Shown here: in pieces, positions 62,933 to 64,000 of the stretch
Layout of the letters: each line of letters opens with the position of its first letter
How positions within the stretch are numbered: the stretch's first letter is position 1
Virus record (IMG/VR): IMGVR_UViG_3300044647_001247
Span: 45,820 to 109,819 of that record
Origin: a virus
Strand: one strand, 5' to 3'
DNA: 64,000 nucleotides
The notes under the pieces: generated by a model
The model's input: only the letters and a program-made list of their open reading frames with translations
What the model was told of the DNA's origin: nothing
Databases searched by the model: none
Made by a program: the position numbers and the translations under genes

Positions 62933-64000
62933 TTAGCTTACATATCCTTTTTCATTTACTTTTGATATTTTTTGACCATCAAATAGAATAACTTGTTCAT
63001 TTTGTGCATATTGTTTCATAACATCATTTGAAAATCTATGAAAAGAAGAACCTTTTACACCAATAAAAAAGGCTTTTTTACTATAAATCTGACATCCATC
63101 TTCAGCATCTGTTACAATTATTGCATTTTTATCACCTTTTTCTATATGTTTTACCACTTGATTAAGGTCTGTTCCTCCATTAGCTTGTAATGTAGCAATA
63201 CTTATAATATCAGTTTTAATTCCTCCACTTTTAACATGATTGGTAAAAGGATAAATCTGGTTCAAAATACCCATTTCTTTTAACTTAGCCATCATAGATT
63301 TTCCAAAATCCATTCGTGATATAGTATCTCCTTTTTCATTAACAACACCACAACTATGACCCATTGATCCTGATACATCTATATAAATATTAATTTTACC
63401 AACATTTATATGATCTTTCACTTGAACATCTTCAGCAAATATCTTACGAAGATTTGGATGTAAAAGCTCATAATCTTCTAATCCTGATATATCTTGAGCA
63501 TTGAATAAATCATCATACACTGGCACTTTTCTTGCTGAAAAATAACTAATACTTTTATCAAGTATTTTTTTAAGACTATTTTTAAGTGAACCCATTGATA
63601 ATTTTATATTATCAATTTGAGCAGTAACTGCAGCAATAAAATCAGTTGTCATCTTTCCTGCAGACATGTTTGTTCTCTGATCTGGATTTGCGTAAATATC
63701 TTCTTGAATATCTTCACTTACATTCTCATCAAGATTTTTACAAATCTCTTGTGCATCTTTCATTTGTTTTTCATAATGCTGTTTAGAATTATCAAACATA
63801 TCTTTAAGAATTTCTTCTAATTTATTTTGATTACCAGCTTCAGAACCAGCATCACTTAAAGACTTTTTAAGTTCTCTAGCTTTATCAGGATCTACAAATT
63901 CTAAACGAGCCATTTCAAAAAGAAAGTATCCAATTGTATTTCTTGTGTATATAGCTGATTTAAGATGACTTCCTTCAGACATGATTTTACCTACAGGATT
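62933..64000 (-). CDS. VWA-domain protein (MIDAS motif), probably continues past the right edge
   Basis: At least 349 residues from an ATG at 63982, but the frame stays open to the window edge with coding-like codons, so the true start is probably outside. The C-terminal half is a von Willebrand A domain: D-V-S-G-S-M-G (metal-ion site, IYIDVSGSMG), NGGTDLNQVV, and VTDAEDG as the third loop. The N-terminal part is charged helices. Such proteins often act with a MoxR-type AAA ATPase; none is in the window, but it could lie just upstream, outside. It is convergent with the lysis block. Confidence 0.75.
   Translation of the reverse strand, partial: NPVGKIMSEGSHLKSAIYTRNTIGYFLFEMARLEFVDPDKARELKKSLSDAGSEAGNQNKLEEILKDMFDNSKQHYEKQMKDAQEICKNLDENVSEDIQEDIYANPDQRTNMSAGKMTTDFIAAVTAQIDNIKLSMGSLKNSLKKILDKSISYFSARKVPVYDDLFNAQDISGLEDYELLHPNLRKIFAEDVQVKDHINVGKINIYIDVSGSMGHSCGVVNEKGDTISRMDFGKSMMAKLKEMGILNQIYPFTNHVKSGGIKTDIISIATLQANGGTDLNQVVKHIEKGDKNAIIVTDAEDGCQIYSKKAFFIGVKGSSFHRFSNDVMKQYAQNEQVILFDGQKISKVNEKGYVS

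Noticed and set aside
1-64000. Stop-codon reassignment, known in some crAss-like phages
   Set aside because: All long genes, including one of 3834 codons, are open in the standard code, and I saw no suppressor-like tRNA gene.
1-64000. Prophage integrase, insertion sequences, CRISPR array or tRNA genes
   Set aside because: None found on reading the ORFs and gaps of both strands; gaps are all shorter than about 170 bp and are accounted for by terminators and promoter-like elements.

Overview
The window is about two thirds of a tailed-phage genome of the crAss-like group (Crassvirales, podovirus morphology), a phage of Bacteroidetes. The evidence is a very large virion protein carrying the DLDID catalytic loop of crAss-type RNA polymerases, the run of head-tail, tail and 'cargo' genes in front of it, AT-rich DNA with A/T-rich start contexts and no obvious Shine-Dalgarno sequences, and genes packed into three large opposing blocks. 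The standard genetic code fits: ORFs of 1000 to 3834 codons are open without recoding. I saw no tRNA, rRNA, CRISPR array, transposon or integrase. Capsid, portal and terminase genes are not in the window and presumably lie to the left.

Layout: (1) 1-5.4 kb, plus strand: small beta-rich, Cys-rich and fibronectin-III-like proteins that look like virion fibres or decorations. (2) 5.6-9.5 kb: a metallophosphoesterase, then small head-tail connector (ring/adaptor) proteins and a small zincin. (3) 9.4-23.2 kb: a 1532-residue tail (muzzle or P22 gp10-like) protein and three large internal virion proteins. One of these contains a protein-kinase-like core and another a GH24 lysozyme domain. (4) 23.2-44.6 kb: three giant proteins of 1103, 3834 and about 2182 residues, including the virion RNA polymerase fused to a zincin, and a protein with a RecB-like nuclease motif. 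(5) A bidirectional terminator near 44.6 kb. (6) 44.6-60.7 kb, minus strand: nucleotide metabolism (dCTP deaminase, dNMP kinase), a family-B DNA polymerase, PD-(D/E)XK exonuclease, HNH nuclease, TOPRIM primase, putative SSB, Sak4/AAA_24-like ATPase, DnaB-like helicase and a DnaA-domain-IV-like initiator. (7) 60.7-62.9 kb, plus strand: a lysis cassette (coiled-coil/TM protein, spanin-like protein, holin, amidase) and a small basic protein. (8) A bidirectional terminator, then a minus-strand VWA gene running off the right edge.

The likely programme is as follows. The giant polymerase and cargo proteins enter the cell with the DNA and start transcription. The minus-strand block replicates and recombines the genome. 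The plus-strand blocks build virions and lyse the host. Two related non-coding elements precede plus-strand units: a 21-bp motif at 1227 and 60722, and a 44-46 bp element at 6910 and 20147. Host-like -7 boxes (TAnnTTTG) precede some minus-strand genes. The most interesting points are the kinase-like core in a virion protein, an internal copied gene start in the lysozyme protein that looks like a fusion scar, the RNAP-zincin fusion, the nuclease motif in the last giant protein, and the two repeated promoter-like elements.
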